39,464 nt of DNA from Halobacteriales archaeon QS_8_65_32 (GCA_003022925.1 PXRY01000057.1:1-39464), one strand, 5' to 3'. Positions 1-7,912 are shown, counted from the first letter of the stretch. Notes: a model not told the origin generated them from the letters alone. A program made the numbers and translations.

Positions 1-442
1 GGGCAGCCTCCAGCACATCGGCGTGAGCAACTTCTCGGTTCCCCAGCTACGGGAGGCGATCGAGGCCTCGAAGACGCCGATTCTGACGAACCAGGTCGAG
101 TATCACCCCTTCGAGAACCGGAGCGACCTGCTCGCGTTCTGTATCGACCACGACGTCATGCTCACCGCCTACAGCCCGTTCGATCAGGGTGCCTCGCGGG
201 TGCTCGATAACGATTCCCTCGCCGAGATCGGCGCGACGTACGACAAAACGCCGGCACAGGTCGCGCTGCGGTGGCTGATCCAACAGGAGGGGGTGTCTGC
301 GATCCCAAAGGCGACGAGCCGCGAGCACCTGGCGTCGAACGTCGACATCTTCGACTTCGAACTCTCTGACGAGGAAATGGCGCAGGTGTTCGATCTTCAG
401 GGTGGGTTAGTCGGTCGGGTTCGATCGGCGCTCGGTCTCTGA
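1..442 (+). CDS. Aldo/keto reductase, C-terminal part (5' end outside window)
   Basis: The frame is open from the first base, so the gene starts upstream. The visible 146 residues are the second half of an aldo/keto reductase, a cytoplasmic NAD(P)H-dependent TIM-barrel oxidoreductase. Seen: IGVSNF near the window start, NQVEYHPF (the strand-6 substrate/cofactor region), the YSPF segment, and IPKATSREHL followed by NVDIFDFELSDEEM, the usual C-terminal NADP-binding helix and tail. The catalytic Asp-Tyr-Lys-His residues lie in the missing N-terminal half. The end of the protein is of normal length. The substrate cannot be predicted. The next promoter lies only about 45 nt after the stop, so the downstream gene is a separate unit. 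Confidence 0.93.
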   Translation, partial: GSLQHIGVSNFSVPQLREAIEASKTPILTNQVEYHPFENRSDLLAFCIDHDVMLTAYSPFDQGASRVLDNDSLAEIGATYDKTPAQVALRWLIQQEGVSAIPKATSREHLASNVDIFDFELSDEEMAQVFDLQGGLVGRVRSALGL

Positions 443-488
443 GATGGAATCTCGAATCGGGTGAAAGCGGACTGAGACGCCTCTACAA

Positions 489-494
489 TTTATA
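489..494 (+). promoter_or_regulatory. TATA box for the gene starting at 521
   Basis: TTTATA sits 27-32 nt before the ATG at 521, the spacing expected of a leaderless haloarchaeal transcript. It supports 521, rather than the downstream ATG at 656, as the original start of the following gene. Confidence 0.55.
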
Positions 495-520
495 CTGGAC
501 CCGCTCACAGGGCGTACCGG

Positions 521-1525
521 ATGGAACTCACATTGAAACGATTCATCGACCTCGCGGGCCCGCTCAAGGACGACTCGAAAGCCAGCACCAAGCTCCGAAC
601 CATGCTCTGTGAGAACTTCACACACGAGGACGTCGAAACGTAGCTGTTCGAGGCAATGGGCGGCACCGAAAGCCATCACAACAGAGCCTTACAGGACATC
701 GTCAACAACCTCGGGGAGCGTCTCGGATTCGGAGTCGAGTACGGGCCGTACGCCGGAGCGGCAAGTTCGATTCCCTATGATGGCCTCTGGCTTAGTGACG
801 ACCTCGATGGTGACCCTACCTACTTCGTCGTCGAGACGAAGAAATCCGCGAACTTCGCCGACGAACCGGCGGATCAGCCGGGCAAGTACATGACGGCGCT
901 TCGTAACGAGAACGATCTCGACACCGCCGATGTCTTCGGGCTAACCGTGGTCGGCGAAGGTGACCTCGAACCTTCTGTGGATGCGATTCGTGAGTCGGAG
1001 TACGCCGGCCGAATCCGTGTGATATCAGTACAGCGCCTCCTCGACCTCCTTAACCTGAAACGCTGGTACGTCACGTCCCACCTCCAGATCGCCCGTCTGC
1101 TCGCTTTCCCCGACGTGATCGACGCCGATTCGCTCGTCGGTCTCATTGGTGAGTTCGCCGATCGGACCGACTTCTGGCGTCACGTCGGACGGGGAACCGG
1201 GATCCGCCGCGATGGAGCGGACATCGAATTCAACGACGACCTATACGACAAGGAGAATTCCGCGAACTTCGTCCAGTTCGTGTTCGAGAAGGGACGACTC
1301 ACCGAGGACGACCTCCCGATTGATGTGGGCAGTAAGCGATACCTCAGCGAGAAACCGGAGAAAGAGAACGGCGACAGCATGGGTAGCCCGGTAGAAGTCG
1401 TAGACGGCGTCTACCTCGAAACGGATCCAGCAGTATCGAGAAAGAAAGCGTTCATCGAGCGATTGGCGCTCGAACACGGCCCCCGGCGAGAATCGAGTAG
1501 CTACTCGCGCGCGAGTTTCTCATAG
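521..1525 (+). pseudogene. PD-(D/E)XK nuclease-like protein, interrupted by an in-frame TAG
   Basis: One reading frame runs from ATG 521 to TAG 1523, broken only by TAG at 641-643 (codon 41). The 40 codons before it (start MELTLKRFID) and the 289-codon ORF from ATG 656 are in the same frame with 12 sense bases between. A TATA box is correctly placed for 521. Numbering from ATG 656, Asp42, Glu60 and Lys62 (PYDGLW, then VVETKK) form the D-(17)-ExK pattern of PD-(D/E)XK nucleases, with hydrophobic strands around them. The rest is helical and unrecognised, so the nuclease call is inference from the motif. Possibilities are a nonsense mutation, re-initiation at 656 giving a shorter working protein, or a sequencing error. 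The 3' end overlaps the convergent small gene by 25 bp. Confidence 0.6.
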
Positions 1526-1674
1526 ACGTCGGCGTGGATTTCCCGGTCGATCTCGGCGAGTCGGCGAACCGCCTCGCGGCGTTCCGTATCGGAGTCGGTA
1601 GTTCGGATGCGCTCGCGAAGCCGCGCACGCTCACGGGCGTACTCCTGGTCCGTCTCGCTTCGCTGTGCCGTCAT
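1501..1674 (-). CDS. Small charged protein, candidate partner of the Doc toxin
   Basis: A 57-residue ORF (MTAQRSETDQ to YEKLARE) lies 36 nt downstream of the Doc-like toxin on the same strand, so the two are probably cotranscribed. It is almost all charged helix, rich in Arg/Glu and without Cys or aromatic clusters, consistent with a small helical antitoxin or coiled coil. I do not recognise its family. No antitoxin gene lies upstream of the toxin, because the MaoC gene ends 22 nt before it; this makes the downstream ORF the only local candidate for an antidote. In phd-doc systems the antitoxin normally comes first, so this order would be unusual. It overlaps the end of the opposing nuclease-like gene. 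Confidence 0.55.
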   Translation of the reverse strand: MTAQRSETDQEYARERARLRERIRTTDSDTERREAVRRLAEIDREIHADVYEKLARE

Positions 1675-1710
1675 GTCGATTCCGTTCCTCGGTAGGAGCC
1701 AACCGCTGTT

Positions 1711-2121
1711 CTATCTGTCGCCGTCCTCAGCATGTGCGTTCTCACGACAGTGCTCGACGACTGCTTCTATATCGACGGCTGGCTCGTCGGTCCCCAGCCG
1801 CTTGAGTATCGTTCGTACGTGGTCATCGTACTCGGACGAATAATTGTTCATCGCATACAGCGTTGCAACGCTGGCGAATGCGGTTCGTTTGTTCCCGTCG
1901 ACGAACGAGTGGTCGGCCGTGAGCAATCGCACGAGATGTGCGGCCTTCTCGTGGGTCGTCTCGGGGACCTGCCCGAAGTACCCCTCCGAGACGTACGCCA
2001 GCGCCGACGACACCGCTCCCGGCGTCCGCACACCCGGTTCGGTCCCCGGATCGCTCGCCACGACGTCCTCGTGAATGGCGAGCACGTCCTCAGCCGTCGG
2101 GTACAGCAACTCGTCGCTCAC
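1711..2121 (-). CDS. Doc-type Fic-domain toxin
   Basis: A 136-residue protein of the death-on-curing (Doc) branch of the Fic superfamily. The diagnostic motif HSFVDGNKRTAF occupies residues 71-82 and matches HxFxDGNKRxA; His71 is the predicted catalytic base. Bacterial Doc phosphorylates elongation factor Tu, so the archaeal EF-1A is a plausible but unproven target. The N-terminal helix (YPTAEDVLAIHEDVV) and length also fit Doc. The start is a GTG at 2121, 22 nt after the stop of the truncated MaoC gene, so it may be read from that gene's promoter. The usual upstream Phd-like antitoxin is absent; a 57-residue ORF follows instead. The damaged neighbour suggests the module was inserted here. 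Confidence 0.87.
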   Translation of the reverse strand: MSDELLYPTAEDVLAIHEDVVASDPGTEPGVRTPGAVSSALAYVSEGYFGQVPETTHEKAAHLVRLLTADHSFVDGNKRTAFASVATLYAMNNYSSEYDDHVRTILKRLGTDEPAVDIEAVVEHCRENAHAEDGDR

Positions 2122-2143
2122 ACTCGGATCGCTCTCGGTTCTC

Positions 2144-2659
2144 TCACTCGATGTCCCCGGGTTGCGTACCGATCCCTTCGGGCCAGCCCGGCGGTTGTAA
2201 CTCTCGTTTCGAGAGGACCTCGCTTTCGGCGAAGATCGTGTCGCCGTGAAATACCGGGCCGTGATGGCGGACCCCGTCGTAGCCCAGGTTGGCCGTTGCG
2301 TTGACCGAGACGTCGGCGACGCTCATCCCCACTGCGAGCGCGATGACGAACGGGCCGTCGACGAGGCGTTCGCCGAACTCTGTCGCGGCGGCATAGGGTT
2401 CGTTGAAGTGCATTGGGTTGACGTTCAGCGTGAGGTTCGTAAACCAGACATTGTCCGTCTCGGTCACCGTGCGTCCGTAGGGGTGTTTGTACACGTCGCC
2501 CACCTCGAAGTCCTCGTAGTACCGGCCCTGCCAGCCGGGGATGAGACGTCGGCCGCCCTCCTCGTCCGCACCCGCGTCGGCGTCAGCGTCGATGATCTCG
2601 TCGCCGTCGCGGTCGTCCCGCCCATCGCTCGCGTCGTCCCGATCGCTATCGTTTCCCAT
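2144..2659 (-). CDS. MaoC-family acyl dehydratase, C-terminus apparently truncated
   Basis: Starting at ATG 2659 this gives 171 residues: an acidic low-complexity leader of about 45, then a MaoC hot-dog domain (RYYEDFEVGD, GRTVTETDNVWFT, NPMHFNE, GERLVDGPFVIALAVGMSV, HHGPVFHGDTI). MaoC proteins hydrate or dehydrate enoyl-CoA type substrates; here Asp/His in the NPMHFN and VFHGDT regions would serve catalysis. From memory, haloarchaeal relatives continue after the SKRE motif with RES-rich strands ending in a basic tail of about 35-40 residues. Here the frame leaves homology at SKRE and stops after 18 unrelated residues, next to the Doc gene. Truncation by insertion or deletion is inferred. The frame is open further upstream to 2812, but MGNDSD is the sensible start. 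Confidence 0.72.
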   Translation of the reverse strand: MGNDSDRDDASDGRDDRDGDEIIDADADAGADEEGGRRLIPGWQGRYYEDFEVGDVYKHPYGRTVTETDNVWFTNLTLNVNPMHFNEPYAAATEFGERLVDGPFVIALAVGMSVADVSVNATANLGYDGVRHHGPVFHGDTIFAESEVLSKRELQPPGWPEGIGTQPGDIE

Positions 2660-2851
2660 TGCTCCGAGAGTCGCCCACGGTCGGGTTAAGCGTTCGCCGC
2701 CCGTCGTCGCGTCCCCGATGCCAACCGGCCGTTCTCGCCGAGCGTGTGCCGGCGGGTCGGCGAACGACCCGTCGATGCCGCCGGACGACGGTCGTGCGTT
2801 CGCTTCGACCACCCGCTAAACGGCTATGATCGCACCGCTCTATTAATTCGT

Positions 2852-3566
2852 ATGAACAGGTCCCGACGAGCCTTTCTCGCGAGCGCCGCGGCAGCCGCCA
2901 CCCTCCTGTCCGGCTGTCTCGGCGGCGACGGCGGCACGAGCGGCGACACCGATGGAGCCGGCAGCACTGCGAGCACGGCCGCCGGCACGGAAGCGGCCGA
3001 AACGGCTGGAGCGTCACAGCCCGCCGCCGACTCGGCGACTGCTACCGGCTCCGACTCCGGTTTTAGTTCCGACTCGGCGTCCACGGCGGCGTCGACATCG
3101 GCTCCGGCCATCGATCACCTCGCGGCGGCCGGTCTCGGCTCCCAGCCGGTGCTCGGACCCACACTTGGCGATGCCCCCTTGGTCGTTGCCTTCGAGGACC
3201 CCTCCTGTCTCAACTGCGAACGGTTCAATTCGAACACCTTCCCCGAACTCGAATCGAAGCTCATCGACGCCGAAAAGGCGACTTATGCCTACCGGAACTT
3301 CCCCTACGCTTACGAGTGGGGCCGGCCGGCGATGGGGGCGCTCGAAGCGACCTACGCCCGCGACGAGGCGGCGTTCTGGTCGCTCGAGAAGCACTACTTC
3401 ACGACCCAAAGCCAGTTCGACGACGGAAACGTGCTCAGTCGGACCGAACAGTTCCTCGCAAGCGAGACGAGCGTCGTTCTTGTTTCGCGACGGGCAGTTC
3501 CTGACCGAGATCCGGGGCGCACAGAGCTATCAGGTGTTCGCCCAGGCACTGGGGGTGAGCGGGTGA
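2852..3566 (+). pseudogene. DsbA-like thioredoxin-fold lipoprotein with internal deletion and frameshift
   Basis: ATG 2852 opens a secreted lipoprotein: twin Arg (SRRAFLA), hydrophobic segment and lipobox LLSGC (Cys22), then a Ser/Thr/Ala-rich linker to about residue 85. A DsbA/thioredoxin-like domain follows with redox motif CLNC (Cys119, Cys122) and YAYRNFPY. Near 3470 homology jumps from frame 2 (EQFLASETS) to frame 3 (FLFRDGQFLTEIRG), which ends at TGA 3564-3566. In intact relatives roughly 40 residues, including the cis-Pro loop before FFLFRDG, separate these segments. This is therefore a frameshifting internal deletion, not a one-base error. Read straight on, frame 2 misses the stop and runs into the downstream membrane gene, giving a 441-codon fusion ORF to 4177. 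The start has a TATA-like TATTAAT about 10 nt upstream, which is poorly spaced. Confidence 0.78.
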
Positions 3567-4177
3567 GTTCGATCCGCTCCGCGACGAAGCGGTCGGTCCG
3601 CTCGGTCCGCCTGCCGACACGGGCTTGGGACTGGCGACTCATGGCCCGAACTGTTAAGTTGGTCGCCACGATCCCGCCGTACGCCGTGCTCGCCGGGGTC
3701 AGCGCCCTCTTCGGGCTGACGCTGTTCGTCCTCAGCCAGAACCTGCCGCTCACGAGCTTTCTCGTCTCGGGGTCGCTGCCGCTCGAAAACCGGCTCGTGA
3801 CCCTCACTCAGCAGTACCCCTTCGTCGGGACGAACTACGACGCGGTGCAGGGGCTGTTGTTAGTGGTCACGGCGCTGTTGATCAGTGTAAACACCGCAAT
3901 GCTGATCTATCACCTCCGCGAGCACGCCCTGTCGGCCGCTCAGGGCACGACGAGCGTCGCCGGCGTCGTCTTAGGGACGTTGGGCGCGGGTTGTGCGGCG
4001 TGTGGGTCGGCGGTGCTCGCCGGCGTGCTCTCGCTGTTCGGCGCGACCGCGTCGCTTGCCTTTCTGCCATTAGACGGCCTGGAGTTTGCGCTGGTCGCGC
4101 TCGTGCTCTCGGTCTTCTGGCTCGCGCGCGGGATGCGTGGCGGGGAAATCAATGGCTGTCCGGTCGATCTTGGCTGA
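3563..4177 (+). CDS. Membrane protein with a CxxC motif, coupled to the DsbA-like gene
   Basis: A 204-residue protein from GTG 3563 (overlapping the original DsbA stop as GTGA, a sign of translational coupling) or 178 residues from ATG 3641. There are about four hydrophobic segments: ATIPPYAVLAGVSALFGLTL, the segment around QGLLLVVTALLISV, the segment around SVAGVVLGTLGAG, and FALVALVLSVFWLA. Cys144 and Cys147 form GCAACG at the mouth of the third segment. Coupling to a DsbA-like lipoprotein suggests a membrane redox partner that recycles its thiols, which is inference. I do not recognise a named family. Because of the upstream deletion, ribosomes starting at 2852 now read into this gene in frame. 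Confidence 0.8.
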   Translation: MSSIRSATKRSVRSVRLPTRAWDWRLMARTVKLVATIPPYAVLAGVSALFGLTLFVLSQNLPLTSFLVSGSLPLENRLVTLTQQYPFVGTNYDAVQGLLLVVTALLISVNTAMLIYHLREHALSAAQGTTSVAGVVLGTLGAGCAACGSAVLAGVLSLFGATASLAFLPLDGLEFALVALVLSVFWLARGMRGGEINGCPVDLG

Positions 4178-4259
4178 CGCCGACCGTCAGCGACCCATCT
4201 TCCCGTCCCCACGGGCTGTGTTTCGTTTAGCAGCTTTTCAGGAGAAGAGCCGCCGAGAC

Positions 4260-4640
4260 TGTGTAGGAAGCCCCCGACCCGCTCGACTCGGGGGGCTCGC
4301 TGCGCGTGGTTCGAGACGGCTCCGCCGTCTCGTCATCACGAGAGAGCGAAGCTCTCTCGAACGACTTCGCTCCCTCATGGTTCAAGAGAGCGAAGCTCTC
4401 TTATCATTGCGGAAAATCGAGGATTTCCCGCTTGCAGCAAAAACGCTCCGCGTTTTTGCCACATCACGAAAGGCGCTCCGCGCCTTTCGAACGACTTCGT
4501 TCGGTTGTTCCAGTGCTTACGTCGCCCGCCGTCGTCGAACGCGAGGCGCGAGCGGACGCGAGCGCCTCGGATGGCGAACGGCGAAGCCGTGAGCCGAGCG
4601 GTCGGCCCCTTCCAGTCCCACCCGAAACGGCTCCTGCCGA
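4260..4640 (-). repeat. Hairpin-array repeat, copy A (reverse orientation)
   Basis: The minus strand carries, in order, the conserved head (CCGTTTCGGGTGGGACTGG near 4625-4605), GTAAGCACT, a run of short perfect hairpins, and a tail GTCGGGGGCTT near 4275. Hairpins on the plus strand include GAGACGGC/GCCGTCTC (about 4315-4335), two copies of AGAGAGCGAAGCTCTCT (about 4342-4360 and 4386-4402), AAAAACGCTCCGCGTTTTT (4440-4458) and GAAAGGCGCTCCGCGCCTTTC (about 4469-4489). The same modules in the same order occur in copy B near 25.5 kb. There is no coding potential with haloarchaeal character. The whole gap 4178-4772 is otherwise empty. Confidence 0.85.
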
Positions 4641-4772
4641 TCTCTATCGATTAATTAAATACCGGCTCCCTGCCCTATCGAATTTTCAAGTAGCCCGAGC
4701 GTTCGACGTTCCGCTCGTCGCGCCGGTTCCGGGATCGACACGTCGAAGCGGCCGGCCATCCGTTCGTCGAGC

Positions 4773-5204
4773 GTGACCGATTCCGCTGACGGGAGCGACA
4801 CGACCGATACGGCCGACGGGACCACGACGGAAGCCGAGGCGGGTAAGGCTGGCAAGGGCGACGAGGATATCGACGACGGCGAGGACGCCGTCATCATCCC
4901 GATCGACGATTGGGAGCGCGTTCTCGCGAACGCCGAACGGTTCGCCGGCGAGCGCGGCGAGGTCGCCGAGACCGACACGGGCGTGACGTGTGAGTTCGGG
5001 AACGCCCGCGTCGAGATCCGACGGGACGGACGGGTGAACGCCGGCATGCCGCTACACGACGTGACGAACGTAGAAGCCGACCGACTCCGCTTCGAGCATG
5101 CGAACGGCGCGCTCGTCGCCATCGGCGGCGAGCGACGCGACGACGATCGGGACGGCGGTAGTGGCGAGGACGACCGGTTCACCTACACGTTCAGGCGGCC
5201 GTAG
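4773..5204 (+). CDS. Conserved-looking hypothetical protein, acidic
   Basis: GTG 4773 opens a 143-residue acidic protein. The first 40 residues are a Thr/Asp/Gly/Glu-rich leader. The remainder (from AVIIPIDDWERVL) looks like a small alpha/beta domain: a helix ERVLANAERFAGERGE, then several short strands (GVTCEFGNARVEIRRDG, then VTNVEADRLRFEHANGALV) ending FTYTFRRP. There is one Cys, no signal peptide and no membrane segment. I do not recognise the family; codon use and acidity say it is real. It stands alone between repeat A and the methyltransferase. Confidence 0.68.
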   Translation: MTDSADGSDTTDTADGTTTEAEAGKAGKGDEDIDDGEDAVIIPIDDWERVLANAERFAGERGEVAETDTGVTCEFGNARVEIRRDGRVNAGMPLHDVTNVEADRLRFEHANGALVAIGGERRDDDRDGGSGEDDRFTYTFRRP

Positions 5205-5533
5205 TCGTGCGACCTGGCGGCTCGGGCGGCGTACGATCGAGCGACGAAGCCTGACGGAACCTGCCTCGTGGGGAACCGGAGAAAGCCGAGCGCGTGACGG
5301 TTTCGCCGCGGTTCGAACGACGCCGCCTGCCCGTTACCCATACCGGAGAACCGAGCGTTCCGCGGGCGAACAGGAACGAAACGACCCCTGAGCGACCTCC
5401 CGGCCCGCGAGAAAACCAGCGTGTCGAAGCCACTCGATCCGTTCCGTGTTCCTCCCGTGTCGGTATCGCCACGTTCACACCGCCCGAACCATATCCAATA
5501 TCGTTTTATCCCCGGTCCGAATACGACTGCACA
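5205..5533 (+). other. Intergenic region before the methyltransferase
   Basis: These 329 bases hold no recognisable gene. Frame 2 is open from 5294 into the methyltransferase, but its residues are Arg/Pro-rich and unlike a haloarchaeal protein. The only clear signal is a TATA-like box at 5504-5509. Confidence 0.5.
5504..5509 (+). promoter_or_regulatory. TATA box of the methyltransferase gene
   Basis: TTTTAT lies 25-30 nt before GTG 5534, fitting a leaderless transcript. It decides the choice of GTG 5534 over upstream in-frame starts. Confidence 0.6.
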
Positions 5534-6241
5534 GTGAAGGGAAAGCAGTGGTATCAAACGGCCGACGTCGTCGAGACCTACGAGACCAAACGCTTCTCGC
5601 AGGGCGGCCAGTTGATCGACGACCGGGAGAAACGCGCCGTTCTCGACGCCATTGGCCCGGTCGGCGAGAAGCGAGTCCTCGAGATCGCCTGTGGCACCGG
5701 CCGTTTCACCGCATTGCTCGCAGCACACGGTGCGGACATCGTCGGCCTCGACATCTCCGCGCCGATGCTTCGGGAGGGCCATGCGAAAGTCGCCCACGCC
5801 GGCGCTGGGGACGACATCGAGTTCGTCCGCGGCGACGCTGCCCGCCTGCCATTTCCCGACGACTACTTCGATACGGTCTTTGCGATGCGATTCTTTCACC
5901 TCGCCGATCGGCCCGCTTCCTTTCTCTCGGAGATGCGTCGTGTCTCCGCAGAACAGGTCTTCTTCGATACGTTCAACCGCTTTAGCTCCCGTTCGGCGTA
6001 CAACTGGCTGCTCCCGATGGGCTCACGCCTCTATCACGACGGCGAGGTAGCAGGGCTGCTCGCGGGCGCGGGGCTCTCGCTTACCGACGCCGAACACGAC
6101 TTCGTGCTGCCGTACGGACTCTACCGGAGCCTCCCGAACGGGGTCGCGACCGACCTGCGCGAACTCGACGTCGCGCTCGGTGACACCGCCGTTGGCGACC
6201 TGCTCGCGTCGGTCTCCTATTGGAACGCACATATCCGGTAG
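5534..6241 (+). CDS. Class I SAM-dependent methyltransferase
   Basis: GTG 5534 gives 235 residues beginning VKGKQWYQTADVVETYETKR. Motif I, VLEIACGTGRF (residues 48-58), binds S-adenosylmethionine; VGLDIS supplies the acidic residue of motif II; VRGDAARLPFPDDYFDTVFA is the adenine-binding region of the ubiE/Methyltransf_11 type; MRFFHL and the helix RPASFLSEMRRV follow. The C-terminal part (SLTDAEHDFVLPYGLYRSLP) is the substrate side and is not specific. Similar haloarchaeal genes are found near glycan genes, and a GT2 glycosyltransferase follows 234 nt downstream with its own promoter. A small-molecule or glycan acceptor is plausible, but the substrate is unknown. Confidence 0.9.
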   Translation: MKGKQWYQTADVVETYETKRFSQGGQLIDDREKRAVLDAIGPVGEKRVLEIACGTGRFTALLAAHGADIVGLDISAPMLREGHAKVAHAGAGDDIEFVRGDAARLPFPDDYFDTVFAMRFFHLADRPASFLSEMRRVSAEQVFFDTFNRFSSRSAYNWLLPMGSRLYHDGEVAGLLAGAGLSLTDAEHDFVLPYGLYRSLPNGVATDLRELDVALGDTAVGDLLASVSYWNAHIR

Positions 6242-6444
6242 CCCGGTGACTCGCCGCCGATGTGACCCGATCGGCAATAGCCGAGCGAACCCGAACGAAC
6301 GGACCCAGCTCAAGCGACCGCGACCCGAGCGATCACGAGTTCGACGGCTTCGAATCGAACGACTCCGGACCGAACGACCGAGACCTATCGGCATCCAATG
6401 AGTTGGCGTCGACGTCGAGACACGTTGCGGCGATGTCGAGAGGG

Positions 6445-6450
6445 TTATAC
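6445..6450 (+). promoter_or_regulatory. TATA box of the glycosyltransferase gene
   Basis: TTATAC lies 26-31 nt before ATG 6476 and supports a leaderless start there rather than at the upstream in-frame ATG 6398. Confidence 0.6.
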
Positions 6451-6475
6451 GGCTTCGCGCGATTTGTGTTGTGGT

Positions 6476-7831
6476 ATGGACCTCTCGGTAGTCGTTCCGA
6501 CGCTCAACGGCCGGGTCCGGCTCGTCCGGTGTCTCGACGCGTTGAGCGACCACGCCCCGGGGGCCGAGGTGATCGTCGTCAACGGCCCCTCGACGGACGG
6601 CACCACCGGGACGGTACGCGAGCGCGCCGACGTCGACGTGCTCGTTGAGATCGCCGACCGCAACGTAAACGTCGCGCGCAATGCCGGTATCGAACACGCC
6701 CGCGGGGAGTGGATCGCATTCGTGTCGGACGAGTACTCGATCGAATCGGCGTGGTTCGCTGCCCTCGCCGAGGCGTCTGGAGCCACCGCGGCCGACGAAC
6801 CGAACTCGCGACTCGCCCGCGTTCTCCCCGAGTCGCTCGTCGGCGTTGCCGCGGGAGCCGCGGACGCGACGCGGGCGGCCGCCGCGCGCTCGAAACACCT
6901 CGCCGTACGGGCATGTACGGGTCGTCAGGGGGACGGCGGGACCGACGACGCGGCGAAGTCCAAGGGCGCAGTGAGGGCCGACGATACAGGGACCGATAGC
7001 GTCGAGGCCGTCGAAACGGCGGCCGAGACGACTGACAACGGAACGACGGATAATAACGGGACAGTCAATGGCGACGGGACGACCGATGGCGACGAGGCGA
7101 CGGACGGCGACGAAGCGAAGGACAATGAACGGGCGCGCGAGAACGACTCGGAGGGAGAAGAGACGACCGCCGAGGACGACGGCACCGCAACCGGCGACCG
7201 ATCCGACGAATTGGGTACCGACGGGCAGATCGAGGCCGAGGACCCGCCGGTGGTCGTCACGGGCCCGATACACCGCGAGCTAACCGGCGGCACGACGACC
7301 CAATTCGCCCAGTCCCGATCGGTCGCCGGGCGTCCGGTCACTTACTTCAATTCCGACAACGCCGCCGTTCGCCGGGACGCCTTAGAGGCGACCGACGGGT
7401 TCGACGAGTACCTCGACGTCGGGGGTGCGAGGGACCTCGCCCACCGCCTCGCGGCCGCCGGCTACGCCGTGACGTGGGCTCCGGGGATGTGCGTGCGCGG
7501 CGAGTACGGTACCGACGGAACCGGCCACGATGCGCGCTCGAGCGCCCGGTCGCTGTCCTACCGTCTCGTAAAGAACTACGGCCTTCGCCCGGCGGTCGCT
7601 CACCGGGTCGTCGAACGGGTCGCCGGTGGCAGTCTCTCGGGGGCTCGCGGCGTGATCCGGGGCGAAGTGACACCTTCGCAGTGGTTCGCGGGCATACGGG
7701 ACGTGACGGTCGGCACGGTTCTCGGGACCATCGACGGTCTCCGTGCGCGCTGGCGCGACCGCGAACGGCACAACCCGAACGGCAGATCAGCCCGGACGGA
7801 CCGCGCAGTGACGGTCTACGATAGACGATAG
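6476..7831 (+). CDS. GT2-family glycosyltransferase with a large acidic insert
   Basis: From ATG 6476 the protein has 451 residues. The N-terminal GT-A fold is clear: MDLSVVVPTLNGR, VIVVNGPSTDGT, then RNVNVARNAGIEHARGEWIAF and the SDE triplet in the position of the metal-binding DxD. After residue 100 comes about 155 residues of Asp/Glu/Gly/Thr/Ala-rich sequence (many TDG, GDE, ETT units), and the fold resumes at VVVTGPIHRE (about residue 259), then TYFNSDNAAVRR, GFDEYLDVGGARDLAHRL and WAPGM. Relatives known to me run directly from the first part to VVTGPIHR and are near 300 residues. The insert is inferred to be a flexible solvent-exposed loop. The donor and acceptor sugars are unknown. There is no membrane segment, so it is cytoplasmic. 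Confidence 0.87.
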   Translation: MDLSVVVPTLNGRVRLVRCLDALSDHAPGAEVIVVNGPSTDGTTGTVRERADVDVLVEIADRNVNVARNAGIEHARGEWIAFVSDEYSIESAWFAALAEASGATAADEPNSRLARVLPESLVGVAAGAADATRAAAARSKHLAVRACTGRQGDGGTDDAAKSKGAVRADDTGTDSVEAVETAAETTDNGTTDNNGTVNGDGTTDGDEATDGDEAKDNERARENDSEGEETTAEDDGTATGDRSDELGTDGQIEAEDPPVVVTGPIHRELTGGTTTQFAQSRSVAGRPVTYFNSDNAAVRRDALEATDGFDEYLDVGGARDLAHRLAAAGYAVTWAPGMCVRGEYGTDGTGHDARSSARSLSYRLVKNYGLRPAVAHRVVERVAGGSLSGARGVIRGEVTPSQWFAGIRDVTVGTVLGTIDGLRARWRDRERHNPNGRSARTDRAVTVYDRR

Positions 7832-7912
7832 GCGATAGGCAACGGTCCGAAACAGCCGGAAAGGAGAACCGCTAAGCGCGATCCCGCTTTCGGGAAGCGG
7901 AGTCGTCGACCG

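Noticed and set aside
641-643. Pyrrolysine read-through of the in-frame TAG
   Set aside because: TAG is used as an ordinary stop by other genes in the window, including the same gene's end at 1523, and no pyl genes are seen.
4315-4500. CRISPR array
   Set aside because: The repeated units are different hairpins with no constant-length spacers and no cas genes nearby.
5183-5899. Minus-strand frame opposite the methyltransferase start
   Set aside because: It has no family resemblance and overlaps the methyltransferase fully in its conserved part.
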